DNA of 64,000 nucleotides from Pseudomonas hydrolytica (GCF_021495345.1 NZ_CP099397.1:4781001-4845000), one strand, 5' to 3'. Positions 36,977-47,209 are shown, numbered from the stretch's first letter. Made by a program: numbers and translations. Notes: generated by a model from the sequence alone, not told the origin.

Positions 36977-37453
36977 ATGAACCACCCAGCGCCCGCCGAC
37001 GATTTTCGTATCCTGGTGATCGACGATCAGCCCGCCAACCTCGAACTGGTGGAACAACTGCTGGCCCGCGAGGGCCTGCACAACGTGCTCAGCTGCACCG
37101 ACCCGGCCCAGGCGCTGGCCCTGTTCAGCAGCTTCGAGCCGGACCTGCTGATTCTCGATCTGCACATGCCCGGCCTGGACGGCTTCGCCGTGCTCGAACA
37201 GCTGCAGCGGCGCATTCCCGCCGACGATTACCTGCCGATTCTGGTGCTCACCGCCGATGCCACGCGCGAGGCCCGGCTGCGCGCCCTGGCGCTGGGCGCG
37301 CGCGACTTCATCAGCAAGCCGCTGGATGCCATCGAGACCCTGCTGCGGGTGTGGAACCTGCTGGAAACCCGCGCGCTGTACCGCCAGTTACGGCGCCTGC
37401 AACCCGATCAGCAGCCCTTGCGGGCCAGACCCATGGCGCTGGGCAACAGTTAA
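36977..37453 (+). CDS. Stand-alone receiver protein, RpfG-N-terminus-like
   Basis: A 158-residue protein that is only a receiver domain: acidic pocket in ILVIDDQPANLELVEQ, phospho-acceptor Asp61 in LLILDLHMPGLDG, Thr in LTADA and Lys in FISKPLDA. The sequence resembles the receiver half of RpfG-type HD-GYP proteins, but no output domain follows the short basic tail. The start is two bases after the hybrid-kinase stop. It is likely the phosphotransfer end point or sink for the hybrid kinase. Confidence 0.9.
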   Translation: MNHPAPADDFRILVIDDQPANLELVEQLLAREGLHNVLSCTDPAQALALFSSFEPDLLILDLHMPGLDGFAVLEQLQRRIPADDYLPILVLTADATREARLRALALGARDFISKPLDAIETLLRVWNLLETRALYRQLRRLQPDQQPLRARPMALGNS

Positions 37454-37581
37454 AAACTACCTGCGTTGCCATTGCTGCGTTAAAAACAGGCTCAAAATGC
37501 TCATTTACAGCACGTAAACTCCGCTTTTTCGCCTGTTTTCGCCTTGCACTGGCTGCCTCGCCTACGTTTTTAAACAGCCTG
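37450..37581. repeat. AT-rich interspersed palindromic element
   Basis: About 130 bp, much richer in A/T than the flanks. TTAAAAAC at 37450-37457 and again at 37480-37487 is mirrored by GTTTTTAA at 37566-37573. Inside, AAAACAGGC (37483-37491) pairs with GCCTGTTTT (37531-37539). I recall near-identical sequences scattered in Pseudomonas genomes; it resembles a MITE-like or BIME-like unit. It starts at the stop of the receiver gene and fills the gap to the convergent TetR gene. Confidence 0.65.
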
Positions 37582-37593
37582 TAAAAGCGCGCC

Positions 37594-38250
37594 TCAGAGC
37601 ACCTGCTCCAGCGGCACGTGCAGGCGATCGTACAGCGCCTCGACCGCCGCGCGCGCCGAAGGCGCGATATAGCCGCCCTCCAGCGCCAGCACCTGGTAGA
37701 TGCCGCGGCGCAGCATGTCCTGGCTGAGGTTGTCCGGGCTGGCGCCCGCCGTGCAGAGAAAGCGCACCCAGGAGGTCATGATGATCCAGGCGTTGAGCGT
37801 CAGCGCCTCGATCTGCGCCGGCGTCATCAACAGGATGCCGGCCTCGACGAAGCCCTGGTAGATCGACTGCGCCCCCACCAGGCAGCGCTGGGCAAAGGCG
37901 CGGTAACGCGCGGCCAGCTCGGCGTCGGATTCCAGCAGGTGCTCCAGGTCGCGGTGCAGGAAGCGGTAGTGCCACATCGCCGCCAGCAGCGCCTCCAGAT
38001 AGAAGGTCTTGTCCTCCACCGTCAGCGCGCGGCCTTCGGGCAGGCGCAGAAAGCTGTCGACCTGCGCTTCGTACTGGGCGAACAGCTCGGCGATGATCAT
38101 CTGCTTGTTGCGGAAGTGGTAATACAGATTGCCCGGCGAAATGCCCAGGTGCGCGGCGATGTGGTTGGTGGTGACGTTGCGCTCGCCCTGGCCGTTGAAC
38201 AGGGCCAGGCTCTCGGCAACGATGCGGTCGCGGGTCTTGGGTGGCGCCAT
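37594..38250 (-). CDS. TetR family transcriptional regulator
   Basis: A 218-residue repressor-type regulator. The N-terminal helix-turn-helix is NVTTNHIAAHLGISPGNLYYHF (about 24-46), and the C-terminal ligand and dimer domain is helical (about 60-215). Start chosen at 38250 (MAPPKTRDRI), the family-like N-terminus. It is divergent from the aldehyde dehydrogenase gene, whose promoter carries a palindrome at 38394-38411, so it probably represses that operon and responds to an aldehyde, alcohol or acid ligand. Confidence 0.92.
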   Translation of the reverse strand: MAPPKTRDRIVAESLALFNGQGERNVTTNHIAAHLGISPGNLYYHFRNKQMIIAELFAQYEAQVDSFLRLPEGRALTVEDKTFYLEALLAAMWHYRFLHRDLEHLLESDAELAARYRAFAQRCLVGAQSIYQGFVEAGILLMTPAQIEALTLNAWIIMTSWVRFLCTAGASPDNLSQDMLRRGIYQVLALEGGYIAPSARAAVEALYDRLHVPLEQVL

Positions 38251-38385
38251 GACGCAGCTCGATCTCGACTTCAGAAGTGGCAAAGGTACAGGCGAAACAG
38301 CCGAAGTGTTACCCCCCGATGCATCCGCCATGCCCTGGCAGGCCTTTGGTTAGGGTGCAGCGAGGACGGCGTCGCGGCATCCTAT

Positions 38386-38414
38386 TTGACACATTAGAGT
38401 AATTGCTCTAAAAA
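38386..38414 (+). promoter_or_regulatory. Sigma-70 promoter with TetR-type operator in the spacer
   Basis: A perfect -35 (TTGACA, 38386-38391) is followed after 17 bp by TAAAAA (38409-38414). The near-perfect palindrome TTAGAGTAATTGCTCTAA (38394-38411) fills the spacer and touches the -10 box. A repressor bound here would block RNA polymerase. The start codon of the dehydrogenase is 46 bp downstream. Confidence 0.75.
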
Positions 38415-38459
38415 TCCAGCTTAGCCCATGCAGCCCGCTGGAACGTCGAGGAGAAACCC

Positions 38460-39890
38460 ATGGTCGCCGACATCGCCTACCTGCAGCAGAACCAACAGCA
38501 GATCAACCAGCTGGACGCCACCTTCGCCCTGCAGCGCGCGGCCTTCGCCGCCAACCCGATGCCCTCGGCCGAGCAGCGCATCCAGTGGCTGAAATCCCTC
38601 AGCGAGCTGCTGACCGAGCAGCAGGATGCGCTGATCGCAGCGATTTCCCGGGACTTCAGCAATCGCTCGGCAGACGAGACCCTGCTCGCCGAGCTGATGC
38701 CCAGCCTGCATGGCATCCATTACGCGTCCAGGCGCATCAAGAAGTGGATGAAGCCCTCGCGGCGCAGCGTCGGCCTGCAGTTCATGCCCGCCGCGGCCAA
38801 GGTCGTCTACCAGCCGCTGGGCGTGGTCGGCATCATCGTGCCGTGGAACTACCCGCTGTTTCTCGCCATCGGCCCGCTGACCGGCGCGCTGGCCGCCGGC
38901 AACCGGGTGATGATCAAGATGAGCGAGTCCACCCCAGCCACCTCGCAGCTGGTCAAGGACCTGCTGGCGCGCGTCTTCCCCGAGGATCTGGTCAGCGTCG
39001 CTCTGGGCGAGGCGGAAGTCGGCATGGCCTTCTCCAAGCTGCCGTTCGACCACCTGCTGTTCACCGGCGCCACCAGCATCGGCCGGCACGTGATGCGCGC
39101 CGCCGCCGAGAACCTGACTCCGGTGACCCTGGAGTTGGGCGGCAAGTCGCCGGCTATCGTTTCCGCCGACGTGCCGCTGGAGCACGCCGCCGAGCGCATC
39201 GCCTTCGGCAAGACCCTCAACGCCGGGCAGACCTGCGTGGCGCCTGACTATGTGCTGGTGCCCAGAGACCGGGTGGAGGGCTTCGTCGCCACCTATCGCC
39301 AGGTGGTGCAGCGCTTCTACCCGCAGCTCAAGGACAACCCCGACTACACCGCGATCATCAACGAGCGCCAGCTGGCCCGCCTCAACGGCTACCTGCAGGA
39401 CGCCCAGGCCAAGGGCGCACGCATCGTCCCGATCTACCCCGAGGCCCAGGGCCGGCGCCTGCCGCAGAGCCTGGTGCTGGACGTCAACGACGACATGAAG
39501 CTGATGCAGGACGAGATCTTCGGTCCGCTGCTGCCGGTGGTGCCCTATGAGCGCCTGGATGACGCCTTCGCCTACGTCAACGCGCGGCCACGTCCGCTGG
39601 CGCTGTACTACTTCGGCTACGACAAGCGCGAGCAGCAGCGCGTGCTGCACGAGACCCATTCCGGCGGCGTGTGCCTGAACGACACCCTGCTGCACGTGGC
39701 CCAGGACGACATGCCGTTCGGCGGCATCGGCCCCTCCGGCATGGGCCATTACCACGGTCACGAAGGTTTCCTGACCTTCAGCAAGGCCAAGGGCGTGTTC
39801 ATCAAGCAGCGCTTCAACGCCGCGCGGCTGATCTACCCGCCCTATGGCAAGGCGATCCAGAAGCTGGTTTACAAGCTGTTCGTACGCTGA
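38460..39890 (+). CDS. calB: Coniferyl-aldehyde-type dehydrogenase
   Basis: NAD(P)-dependent aldehyde dehydrogenase of 476 residues, close to the coniferyl aldehyde dehydrogenase (CalB) branch, oxidising aldehydes to acids in the cytosol. The general base is Glu225 in ELGGKSP and the nucleophile is Cys259 in GQTCVAPDYV. The cofactor site includes VGIIVPWNYPLF and FTGATSIGR. The true substrate may be another aromatic or long-chain aldehyde. GAGGAG precedes the ATG. It is the first gene of the cluster repressed by the TetR regulator. Confidence 0.9.
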   Translation: MVADIAYLQQNQQQINQLDATFALQRAAFAANPMPSAEQRIQWLKSLSELLTEQQDALIAAISRDFSNRSADETLLAELMPSLHGIHYASRRIKKWMKPSRRSVGLQFMPAAAKVVYQPLGVVGIIVPWNYPLFLAIGPLTGALAAGNRVMIKMSESTPATSQLVKDLLARVFPEDLVSVALGEAEVGMAFSKLPFDHLLFTGATSIGRHVMRAAAENLTPVTLELGGKSPAIVSADVPLEHAAERIAFGKTLNAGQTCVAPDYVLVPRDRVEGFVATYRQVVQRFYPQLKDNPDYTAIINERQLARLNGYLQDAQAKGARIVPIYPEAQGRRLPQSLVLDVNDDMKLMQDEIFGPLLPVVPYERLDDAFAYVNARPRPLALYYFGYDKREQQRVLHETHSGGVCLNDTLLHVAQDDMPFGGIGPSGMGHYHGHEGFLTFSKAKGVFIKQRFNAARLIYPPYGKAIQKLVYKLFVR

Positions 39891-39932
39891 ACAACGCGGG
39901 CAGCGCCCGTTTTACGCCTGGTGACAACAACA

Positions 39933-40478
39933 ATGAACGACACCACTCTCGACGCGCCGCAGCTGTCGCGGCGCAATCTGCTCAAGGTCGGCCTGCTGGG
40001 CACGGCGCTGCTCGGCACCGCCGGGCTGACCGCCACCCTCAGCGGCTGCTCGGCCAGCACGCCAGCCAATGGCTACCTGATCCTGCGCAGCAGCGACCTG
40101 CCCTTTCTGCGCGCACTGATCCCGGTGATGCTCGACGGCGCCGTCAGCGCCGAGCAGATGCCGCAGGCCATCGATGGGACGCTGAAGAGCCTCGACACCA
40201 GCCTGGCGCACCTGTCGCCGGAGATGCTCAAACTCACCGTGCAGCTGTTCGACGTGCTCGCCCTGCCCATCACCCGCGGCCCGCTGACCGGGGTCTGGGG
40301 CAGCTGGGACAACGCCAGCGCCGATGACGTGCGCAACTTCCTCGCGCGCTGGCAGAACAGCAGCCTGAGCCTGCTGCGCATGGGCCACGCCTCGCTGCTG
40401 CAACTGGTAATGATGGCCTGGTACAGCCGCTCGGAGGCCTGGGCGCATTGCGGCTATCCGGGGCCGCCCACCGTCTGA
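39933..40478 (+). CDS. Tat-exported lipoprotein, possible GMC oxidoreductase partner
   Basis: A 181-residue protein with a twin-arginine signal (SRRNLLKVGLLGTALLG) that ends in a lipobox-like LSGC, then a helical domain (LPFLRALIPVMLDG, WGSWDNASADDVRNFLARW). The small helical partner subunits of gluconate-dehydrogenase-type GMC enzymes have a similar export signal and size, so it may be an accessory subunit for the next gene; this is inference. The ATG at 39933 is preferred over GTG at 39921, but neither has a clear ribosome site. Confidence 0.75.
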   Translation: MNDTTLDAPQLSRRNLLKVGLLGTALLGTAGLTATLSGCSASTPANGYLILRSSDLPFLRALIPVMLDGAVSAEQMPQAIDGTLKSLDTSLAHLSPEMLKLTVQLFDVLALPITRGPLTGVWGSWDNASADDVRNFLARWQNSSLSLLRMGHASLLQLVMMAWYSRSEAWAHCGYPGPPTV

Positions 40479-40496
40479 AGACGTGTCGCGGCTCCC

Positions 40497-40558
40497 GTAG
40501 GGTGCGCCATGCGCACCACAAAGCGGGGTTGTGCCTCGGTGCGCGCAGCGCACCCTAC
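40497..40558. repeat. Inverted pair of GTAGGGTGCGC repeats
   Basis: GTAGGGTGCGCC at 40497 and its mirror GCGCACCCTAC ending at 40558 flank a 20-bp spacer, and each 21-bp copy is itself a palindrome. This BIME-like doublet lies between the Tat lipoprotein gene and the GMC oxidoreductase gene, inside an apparent operon. Confidence 0.7.
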
Positions 40559-40602
40559 CCGCCCCGTCTCGCTCGCTGTGAATGACAAGAAGAGAGCCTG
40601 AA

Positions 40603-42195
40603 ATGCCCGTACCCGATCTGTTCAAGCAAGGCCTGGCCAGGGGCTGGAAAACATACGACGGTTCGCGTCTGGAAAACGACCTGACCCTGGAAGTCGATGT
40701 CGCCATCGTCGGCAGCGGCGCCGGTGGCGGCACCACGGCGGAAATCCTCAGCGCCGCCGGTTACAAGGTGCTGCTGATCGAGGAAGGTCCGCTCAAGACC
40801 AGCGACGACTTCAAGATGCGCGAGGCCGATGCCTACCCGACCCTCTATCAGGAGGGCATCGGCCGCATGAGCAAGGACGGCGCCATCACCATCCTGCAGG
40901 GCCGCGCCGTTGGCGGCACCACGCTGGTCAACTGGACCAGCAGCTTCCGCACGCCGCCGCAGACCCTGGCGCACTGGGCCGAGGTGCATGGGGTGAAGGG
41001 CCATGACGTCGAGTCCATGGCGCCCTGGTTCGAGAAGATGGAGCAGCGCCTGGGCGTCGCGCCCTGGGCGGTGCCACCGAATGCCAACAACGAGGTGCTG
41101 CGCAGCGGTTGCGACAAGCTCGGCTATCACTGGGCGCCGATCCCGCGCAACGTGCGCGGCTGCTGGAACCTCGGCTACTGCGGCATGGGCTGCCCGACCA
41201 ACGCCAAGCAGTCGATGCTGGTCACCACCATCCCCGCCACCCTCGACGCCGGCGGCGAGCTGCTCTACCTGGCGCGCGCCGACAAGCTGCTGATCGAAGG
41301 CGACAAGGTGGTCGGCATCGACTGCCTGGGCATGGACGAGCGCTGCGTGGCCCCCAACGGCAAGCGCATCCGGATCAAGGCGCGGCACTACGTGCTGGCC
41401 GGCGGCGGCATCAATACGCCCGGCATCCTGCTGCGCTCCAATGCGCCCGACCCGCACCAGCGCGTCGGCCGGCGCACCTACCTGCACCTGGTGAACTTCT
41501 CCGCGGCGCAGTTCGAGCAGGTCATCAACCCCTTCTACGGTGCGCCGCAGTCGGTCTATTCCGACCATTTCCAGTGGGACGACGGCACCGGCGGGCGCCT
41601 CTCCTACAAACTGGAAGTGCCGCCGCTGCAACCGGCCCTGACCGCCACCCTGCTCGGCGACTTCGGTCGCGCGAATGCCATGCGCATGGCGCAACTGCCG
41701 CACACCAACGTGATGCTCGCCCTGCTGCGCGACGGTTTCCACGAAGACAGCGCCGAAGGCCGCGTGGAGCTGCGCGGCGACGGCAGCCCGGTGCTCGACT
41801 ACCAGATGACCGACTACACCTGGGACGGCGTGCGCCGCGCCTACCTGTCCATGGCGGAAATCCAGTTCGCCGCCGGTGCCAAGGCGGTGATGCCGACCCA
41901 TGCCGATGCGCGTTACGTCGGCAGCTGGAAGGAGGCCCGGGACATGATCGAGAACCTCGACCTGGCGCTGTATCGCACCCGCCTGGGCAGCGCCCACGTG
42001 ATGGGCGGCTGCGCCATGGGCGAGGATGCGCAGCAGGCGGTGGTCGACAGCCTCGGCCGCCACCATCACCTGGCCAACCTGTCGATCCATGACGGTTCGC
42101 TGTTTCCCACCAGCATCGGCGCCAACCCGCAGCTGTCGATCTATGGCCTGACCGCCAAGCTCGCCACCCTGCTGGGCGAACGCCTGAGGGCCTGA
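40603..42195 (+). CDS. GMC family FAD oxidoreductase
   Basis: A 530-residue flavoenzyme. The FAD motif VAIVGSGAGGGTTAEIL starts near residue 33. A cysteine-rich segment GCWNLGYCGMGC and the C-terminal GSLFPTSIGANPQ are typical of GMC dehydrogenases that pass electrons onward rather than to oxygen. Likely reaction: oxidation of an alcohol to the aldehyde that the upstream dehydrogenase then oxidises. No signal peptide is visible; a Tat-exported partner could carry it. Start at 40603 chosen for the AGAGAG upstream and family length; an ATG at 40582 is possible. Confidence 0.9.
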   Translation: MPVPDLFKQGLARGWKTYDGSRLENDLTLEVDVAIVGSGAGGGTTAEILSAAGYKVLLIEEGPLKTSDDFKMREADAYPTLYQEGIGRMSKDGAITILQGRAVGGTTLVNWTSSFRTPPQTLAHWAEVHGVKGHDVESMAPWFEKMEQRLGVAPWAVPPNANNEVLRSGCDKLGYHWAPIPRNVRGCWNLGYCGMGCPTNAKQSMLVTTIPATLDAGGELLYLARADKLLIEGDKVVGIDCLGMDERCVAPNGKRIRIKARHYVLAGGGINTPGILLRSNAPDPHQRVGRRTYLHLVNFSAAQFEQVINPFYGAPQSVYSDHFQWDDGTGGRLSYKLEVPPLQPALTATLLGDFGRANAMRMAQLPHTNVMLALLRDGFHEDSAEGRVELRGDGSPVLDYQMTDYTWDGVRRAYLSMAEIQFAAGAKAVMPTHADARYVGSWKEARDMIENLDLALYRTRLGSAHVMGGCAMGEDAQQAVVDSLGRHHHLANLSIHDGSLFPTSIGANPQLSIYGLTAKLATLLGERLRA

Positions 42196-42196
42196 G

Positions 42197-43128
<932 letters not shown>

Positions 43129-43140
43129 GTCCGGAACGTC

Positions 43141-43537
<397 letters not shown>

Positions 43538-43545
43538 CGCTTCCG

Positions 43546-43568
43546 AGGAGGCCGGCGGCCTCCTGCTT
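43546..43568 (+). terminator. Terminator of the ferredoxin gene
   Basis: AGGAGGCC (43546-43553), loop GGC, GGCCTCCT (43557-43564), followed by GCTTTC. It lies 8 bp after the ferredoxin stop. Confidence 0.7.
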
Positions 43569-43647
43569 TCTCCGCGCCCGTTGCGCCCCCTCGCCCGAGC
43601 GAGGCTGTTAAGCTGCAAGCTTCCTTCAGCCGCCTCTGGTAGATCGC

Positions 43648-45306
43648 ATGTTGCGCAAACTCCTGCTATCGACCCTGCTGCTCGGCGCCAGCCTGCTGGC
43701 CCATGCCGCCCCGCAACAACCCGCCATTGCCACCGCTCACCCCGCCGCCACTGCCGCCGCGCAGCAGATGCTCGACGCCGGCGGCAATGCCTTCGACGCC
43801 GCCGTCGCCGCCAGCGCGGCCCTGGCCGTGGTCGAGCCCTACGGCTCGGGCCTGGGTGGCGGTGGTTTCTTCCTCCTGCGCAGTGGCGGTGACACGCCTG
43901 TCTACGATTTCCTCGACGCCCGCGAGCGTGCGCCGCTGGAAGCCAAGCCGGATCTCTACGTACGTGACGGCAAGGCGCAGCGCGAGCTCTCGCTCAATGG
44001 CGCGCTGGCCGCGGCCATACCGGGGCTGCCGGCAGCATTGGTCGAACTGGCCGAGAAGCACGGCCGCCTGCCGCTGAAAAGCAGCCTAGCACCAGCGATT
44101 CGCCTGGCCAACGAGGGCTTCGCGGTCGATCGCGTCTACCGTGAGCGGGCAACCTGGCGCCTGGCGGCGCTGCGCGACGACGCCGAAAGCGCCCGCCTGT
44201 TCCTCGACCAGGGCGAGGTGCCGGCAGAAGGTTACCGGCTGCGCCAGCCGGAGCTGGCGACCACCTTGCAGGCGCTGGCCGACCACGGCCGCGCCGGGTT
44301 CTATGGCGGCGAGCTGGGCAAGCGCCTGATCGCCGGCGTGCGCAAGGCAGGCGGCATCTGGAACGAGGACGATCTGGCGGAATATCGCGTGCAACGGCGC
44401 GCACCGCTGCGTTTCGCCCTCGAAGACGGCCGTGAGCTGATCAGCGCCCCACCACCTTCGGCCGGCGGCATCGCGCTGGCGCAGAGCCTGGCGATCCTGC
44501 AGCAACTGCCCTGGCGCGAGGCCGAGCCGGTGCAGCGCGTGCACTACGTGGTCGAAGCGCTGCGTCGTGCCTACCGTGACCGCGGCCTGCTCGGCGACCC
44601 GGACTTCGTCAAGAACCCGGTCGAGCAACTGCTTTCGCCGGGGCATCTGGCGGTACTGGCCGGCAGCATCGACCCCGAGCGCGCCACCCCCAGCGCCAGC
44701 CTGCCGCCTGCCGGCACCTGGCACGAGGGCGACCACACCACGCACTTCGCCGTGCTCGACACCGAAGGCAACGCGGTGGCCGCCACCCTGTCGATCAATC
44801 TGCCCTTCGGCGCCGCCTTTACCGTGCCCGGCACCGGCGTGCTGCTCAACGACGAGATGGACGATTTCGCTGCCGACGTGCAGGGCGCCAATGCCTACGG
44901 CCTGGCCGGCAGCCAGGCCAACACCATCGCAGGCGGCAAGCGCCCGCTGTCATCGATGAGCCCGAGCTTTATCGAAAGCGTGGATGAGTTCGCCGCCTTC
45001 GGCACACCGGGTGGCAGCCGCATCCCCAGCATGGTGCTGCTGTCGATGCTGGAGTACCTGGACGAGCAGCCCATCGCAAGCTGGCCGGCCGTGGCGCGCT
45101 ATCACCATCAGTTCCTGCCGGATGTGATCGAGCACGAGCCGGACACCTTCAGCGACGCGCAGATCGCCGAGCTGGAGAAACGCGGCCATGAACTCAAGCG
45201 CCTGGACCGGCAGTACGGCAATCAGCAGGTGCTGCTGTGGGACAAGGCCAGCGGCGAGGTGCAGGCGGCGAGCGATCCGCGCGGGATCGGCACAGTGACA
45301 CCTTGA
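43648..45306 (+). CDS. ggt: Gamma-glutamyltransferase
   Basis: Periplasmic Ntn-hydrolase of 552 residues that cleaves the gamma-glutamyl bond of glutathione. The signal peptide is residues 1-21 (MLRKLLLSTLLLGASLLAHAA). The maturation site is the first Thr of TTHFAVLDTEGNAVAAT, where the precursor self-cleaves into large and small subunits. GGNAFDAAVAASAALAVVEP (in parts) and the glycine-rich GSGLGGGGFFLLR are present, as is the late FGTPGGSRIPSMVL motif. Confidence 0.95.
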   Translation: MLRKLLLSTLLLGASLLAHAAPQQPAIATAHPAATAAAQQMLDAGGNAFDAAVAASAALAVVEPYGSGLGGGGFFLLRSGGDTPVYDFLDARERAPLEAKPDLYVRDGKAQRELSLNGALAAAIPGLPAALVELAEKHGRLPLKSSLAPAIRLANEGFAVDRVYRERATWRLAALRDDAESARLFLDQGEVPAEGYRLRQPELATTLQALADHGRAGFYGGELGKRLIAGVRKAGGIWNEDDLAEYRVQRRAPLRFALEDGRELISAPPPSAGGIALAQSLAILQQLPWREAEPVQRVHYVVEALRRAYRDRGLLGDPDFVKNPVEQLLSPGHLAVLAGSIDPERATPSASLPPAGTWHEGDHTTHFAVLDTEGNAVAATLSINLPFGAAFTVPGTGVLLNDEMDDFAADVQGANAYGLAGSQANTIAGGKRPLSSMSPSFIESVDEFAAFGTPGGSRIPSMVLLSMLEYLDEQPIASWPAVARYHHQFLPDVIEHEPDTFSDAQIAELEKRGHELKRLDRQYGNQQVLLWDKASGEVQAASDPRGIGTVTP

Positions 45307-45308
45307 TC

Positions 45309-45365
45309 GGCGGGTTGTACCCGCCCTACCGAACACTGCAGTAGCCCGGATGCAATCCGGGCTAC
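45309..45365. repeat. Two adjacent hairpins, including a GTAGCCCGGAT repeat
   Basis: GGCGGGT/ACCCGCC at 45309-45325, then a perfect 11-bp stem GTAGCCCGGAT (45341-45351) with ATCCGGGCTAC (45355-45365) and a GCA loop. They separate the convergent ggt and Na/Pi transporter genes and can serve as a shared 3' boundary. The second hairpin belongs to the family at 31066 and 51550. Confidence 0.75.
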
Positions 45366-45373
45366 GCCTTGTG

Positions 45374-47209
45374 TCAGGAGAGCCGGATCAGGCTCTCCTG
45401 CTCCTCACCGAACTTGCGCAGCTCGCGGAACAGCGCCTGCTCGCTGCCCAGCATCAGCACGTTGCGCAGGCTCTGGAAGATGCGGCTGACGTAGCCCAGA
45501 TCGTTCATCAGCGAGCTGGTCTGCAGACCATCCAGACGGCCGTCGCGCACTTCGGCGAACAGGCGCTGGCGGAACTTCGCATCGAAGTTCGCCGCCTGCT
45601 CGTCGAGCCAGCGCAGACGCGCCAGCCAGGCCTCCTCGGGCAGATCTGAACGCGCCAGTTCGCGCACCTCATGCAAGGTGGCGAGCAGATGGCGGCGCAG
45701 CTCCACATAGGCATCGCGCACGGCCGAAGGCGGCGCGTCGAGGTAGTGGCCGAGGTTCTTCTGCAGGTGCTTGGCGTCCTTGACCGCGTCCACCAGTTGC
45801 AGCGCCGCCAGCTGGCAACTGACCCAGAACTGCTGGTGCGCTTCGTCCATGGGCAGTTCCATGCGCCCCATGAAGCTCAGCAGGTCGCCGTACACCCCCT
45901 TGATATGAAACTGATAGAGATGCTCGGCCTCAAAGCTGCCACGTGCGGGCCTGGCCTGCAGCAACTGGTCGTCGCCCTTGGCGCGTGCCAGTTGGTCCAC
46001 CGGCAGATACAGGGCATGACAGATCACCTCCAGGCTCAGGCGGCCGAGGTGCCCCAGCTCCTGCACCACCGCGCCGGACGCGGCCTCCACCGAATCCAGC
46101 GCCCGTTCGTTGAGGTAGCGCGCCCGCGTCCGCTCCGGCTCGGCGACTTTCTCGCTCGCCAGCTCGGTGATCAGTACCTGTGGCTCGCTGCGCTCCGGCA
46201 GCCAGCGGATCAGCAATTGCGCCAATCGCGTCTGCAACGGCCAGAACAGCGCCACGCCCATGGCGTTGAACAGGGTGTGGAACATCGCCAGCTGGATCAG
46301 GCTGTTCTCGCCCAGGCCCAGCGGCTCGGCCAGCGCCTGCACCAGCCAGGTCAGCGGCCCCAGCAGACAGAAGGCGAGAATGCCGCTGGTGATGTTGAAC
46401 AGCACGTGCGCCAGGGCCAGGCGCTGGCCGTTGCGGTTGCCACCGAGGGAGCCGACGAAGGCGGTGGTCACGCTGCTGCCGACGTTGGAGCCGATGGCGA
46501 TGGCCAGGCTCTGGCCCAATTCCAGCTGACCGCCGGCCAGGGCGGCAAGGGTCAGCATCAGCGTGGCATGGCTGGACTGCAACACCACGGTGATCGCCAT
46601 GCCGATGGCGGTGAACAGCAGCGCCCCGCGCCAGCCGCCCTCCTGATAGCCGGTCATGTCCAGGCCGTCGCCGAAACTGGCGAAGCCGTCCTTGATCTGG
46701 TCGATGCCGAGAAAGATGAAGGCGATGCCCAGCACGATGCGCCCGGCTGCCTTGCTCCTGGGGCCGAAAAAACCGGCCAGCACACCGAACACCAGCAGCG
46801 GCAACGCCAGCGGACTGAGGCTGAGGTTCTGCCCGGCCAGCGCCAGCAGCCAGATGCCACTGGTGGCACCGAGATTGGCGCCGAACAGAATGGCGATGCC
46901 GCCGGCCAGCTGGATCAGCCCGGTGCTGATGAAGGCGATGGTCAGCAGCGACACCAGGGTGCTGGACTGCAGCAGCAGGGTGCCGCCGACACCGAACAGC
47001 AGGCTCTTGAAGGGGGTCGAGGTGCTGCGCCCGAGTATCTGCTCCAGCTTGCTGCCGGCCAGTTGGCGCAGGCCTTCTTCCAGGCATTGCATGCCGAACA
47101 GGAAGATCGCCAGGCCGGCGCACAGCTGCAGCCAGCCCTGGCTGAACCAGAACGAGGCGATCAGCCCCATTGCCACCAGCAGCAACATCACCCAGCGCAG
47201 GGACTTCAT
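45374..47209 (-). CDS. Na/Pi-cotransporter family protein with PhoU-like tail
   Basis: A 611-residue inner-membrane transporter. The N-terminal half (about 1-330) has eight or more helices with the two inverted repeat motifs of the NptA/YjbB family (LLQSSTLVSLLTIAFISTGL and VLQSSHATLMLTLAAL). The C-terminal part (about 340-600) is a soluble helical PhoU-like domain. Expected role: sodium-coupled phosphate movement across the inner membrane. Codons GTG-GTG-ATG precede the protein; I chose the ATG at 47209. Confidence 0.92.
   Translation of the reverse strand: MKSLRWVMLLLVAMGLIASFWFSQGWLQLCAGLAIFLFGMQCLEEGLRQLAGSKLEQILGRSTSTPFKSLLFGVGGTLLLQSSTLVSLLTIAFISTGLIQLAGGIAILFGANLGATSGIWLLALAGQNLSLSPLALPLLVFGVLAGFFGPRSKAAGRIVLGIAFIFLGIDQIKDGFASFGDGLDMTGYQEGGWRGALLFTAIGMAITVVLQSSHATLMLTLAALAGGQLELGQSLAIAIGSNVGSSVTTAFVGSLGGNRNGQRLALAHVLFNITSGILAFCLLGPLTWLVQALAEPLGLGENSLIQLAMFHTLFNAMGVALFWPLQTRLAQLLIRWLPERSEPQVLITELASEKVAEPERTRARYLNERALDSVEAASGAVVQELGHLGRLSLEVICHALYLPVDQLARAKGDDQLLQARPARGSFEAEHLYQFHIKGVYGDLLSFMGRMELPMDEAHQQFWVSCQLAALQLVDAVKDAKHLQKNLGHYLDAPPSAVRDAYVELRRHLLATLHEVRELARSDLPEEAWLARLRWLDEQAANFDAKFRQRLFAEVRDGRLDGLQTSSLMNDLGYVSRIFQSLRNVLMLGSEQALFRELRKFGEEQESLIRLS

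Noticed and set aside
40582-40602. Alternative ATG seven codons upstream for the GMC oxidoreductase
   Set aside because: No ribosome site before it, and it sits next to the repeat doublet; the ATG at 40603 has AGAGAG at a suitable distance.
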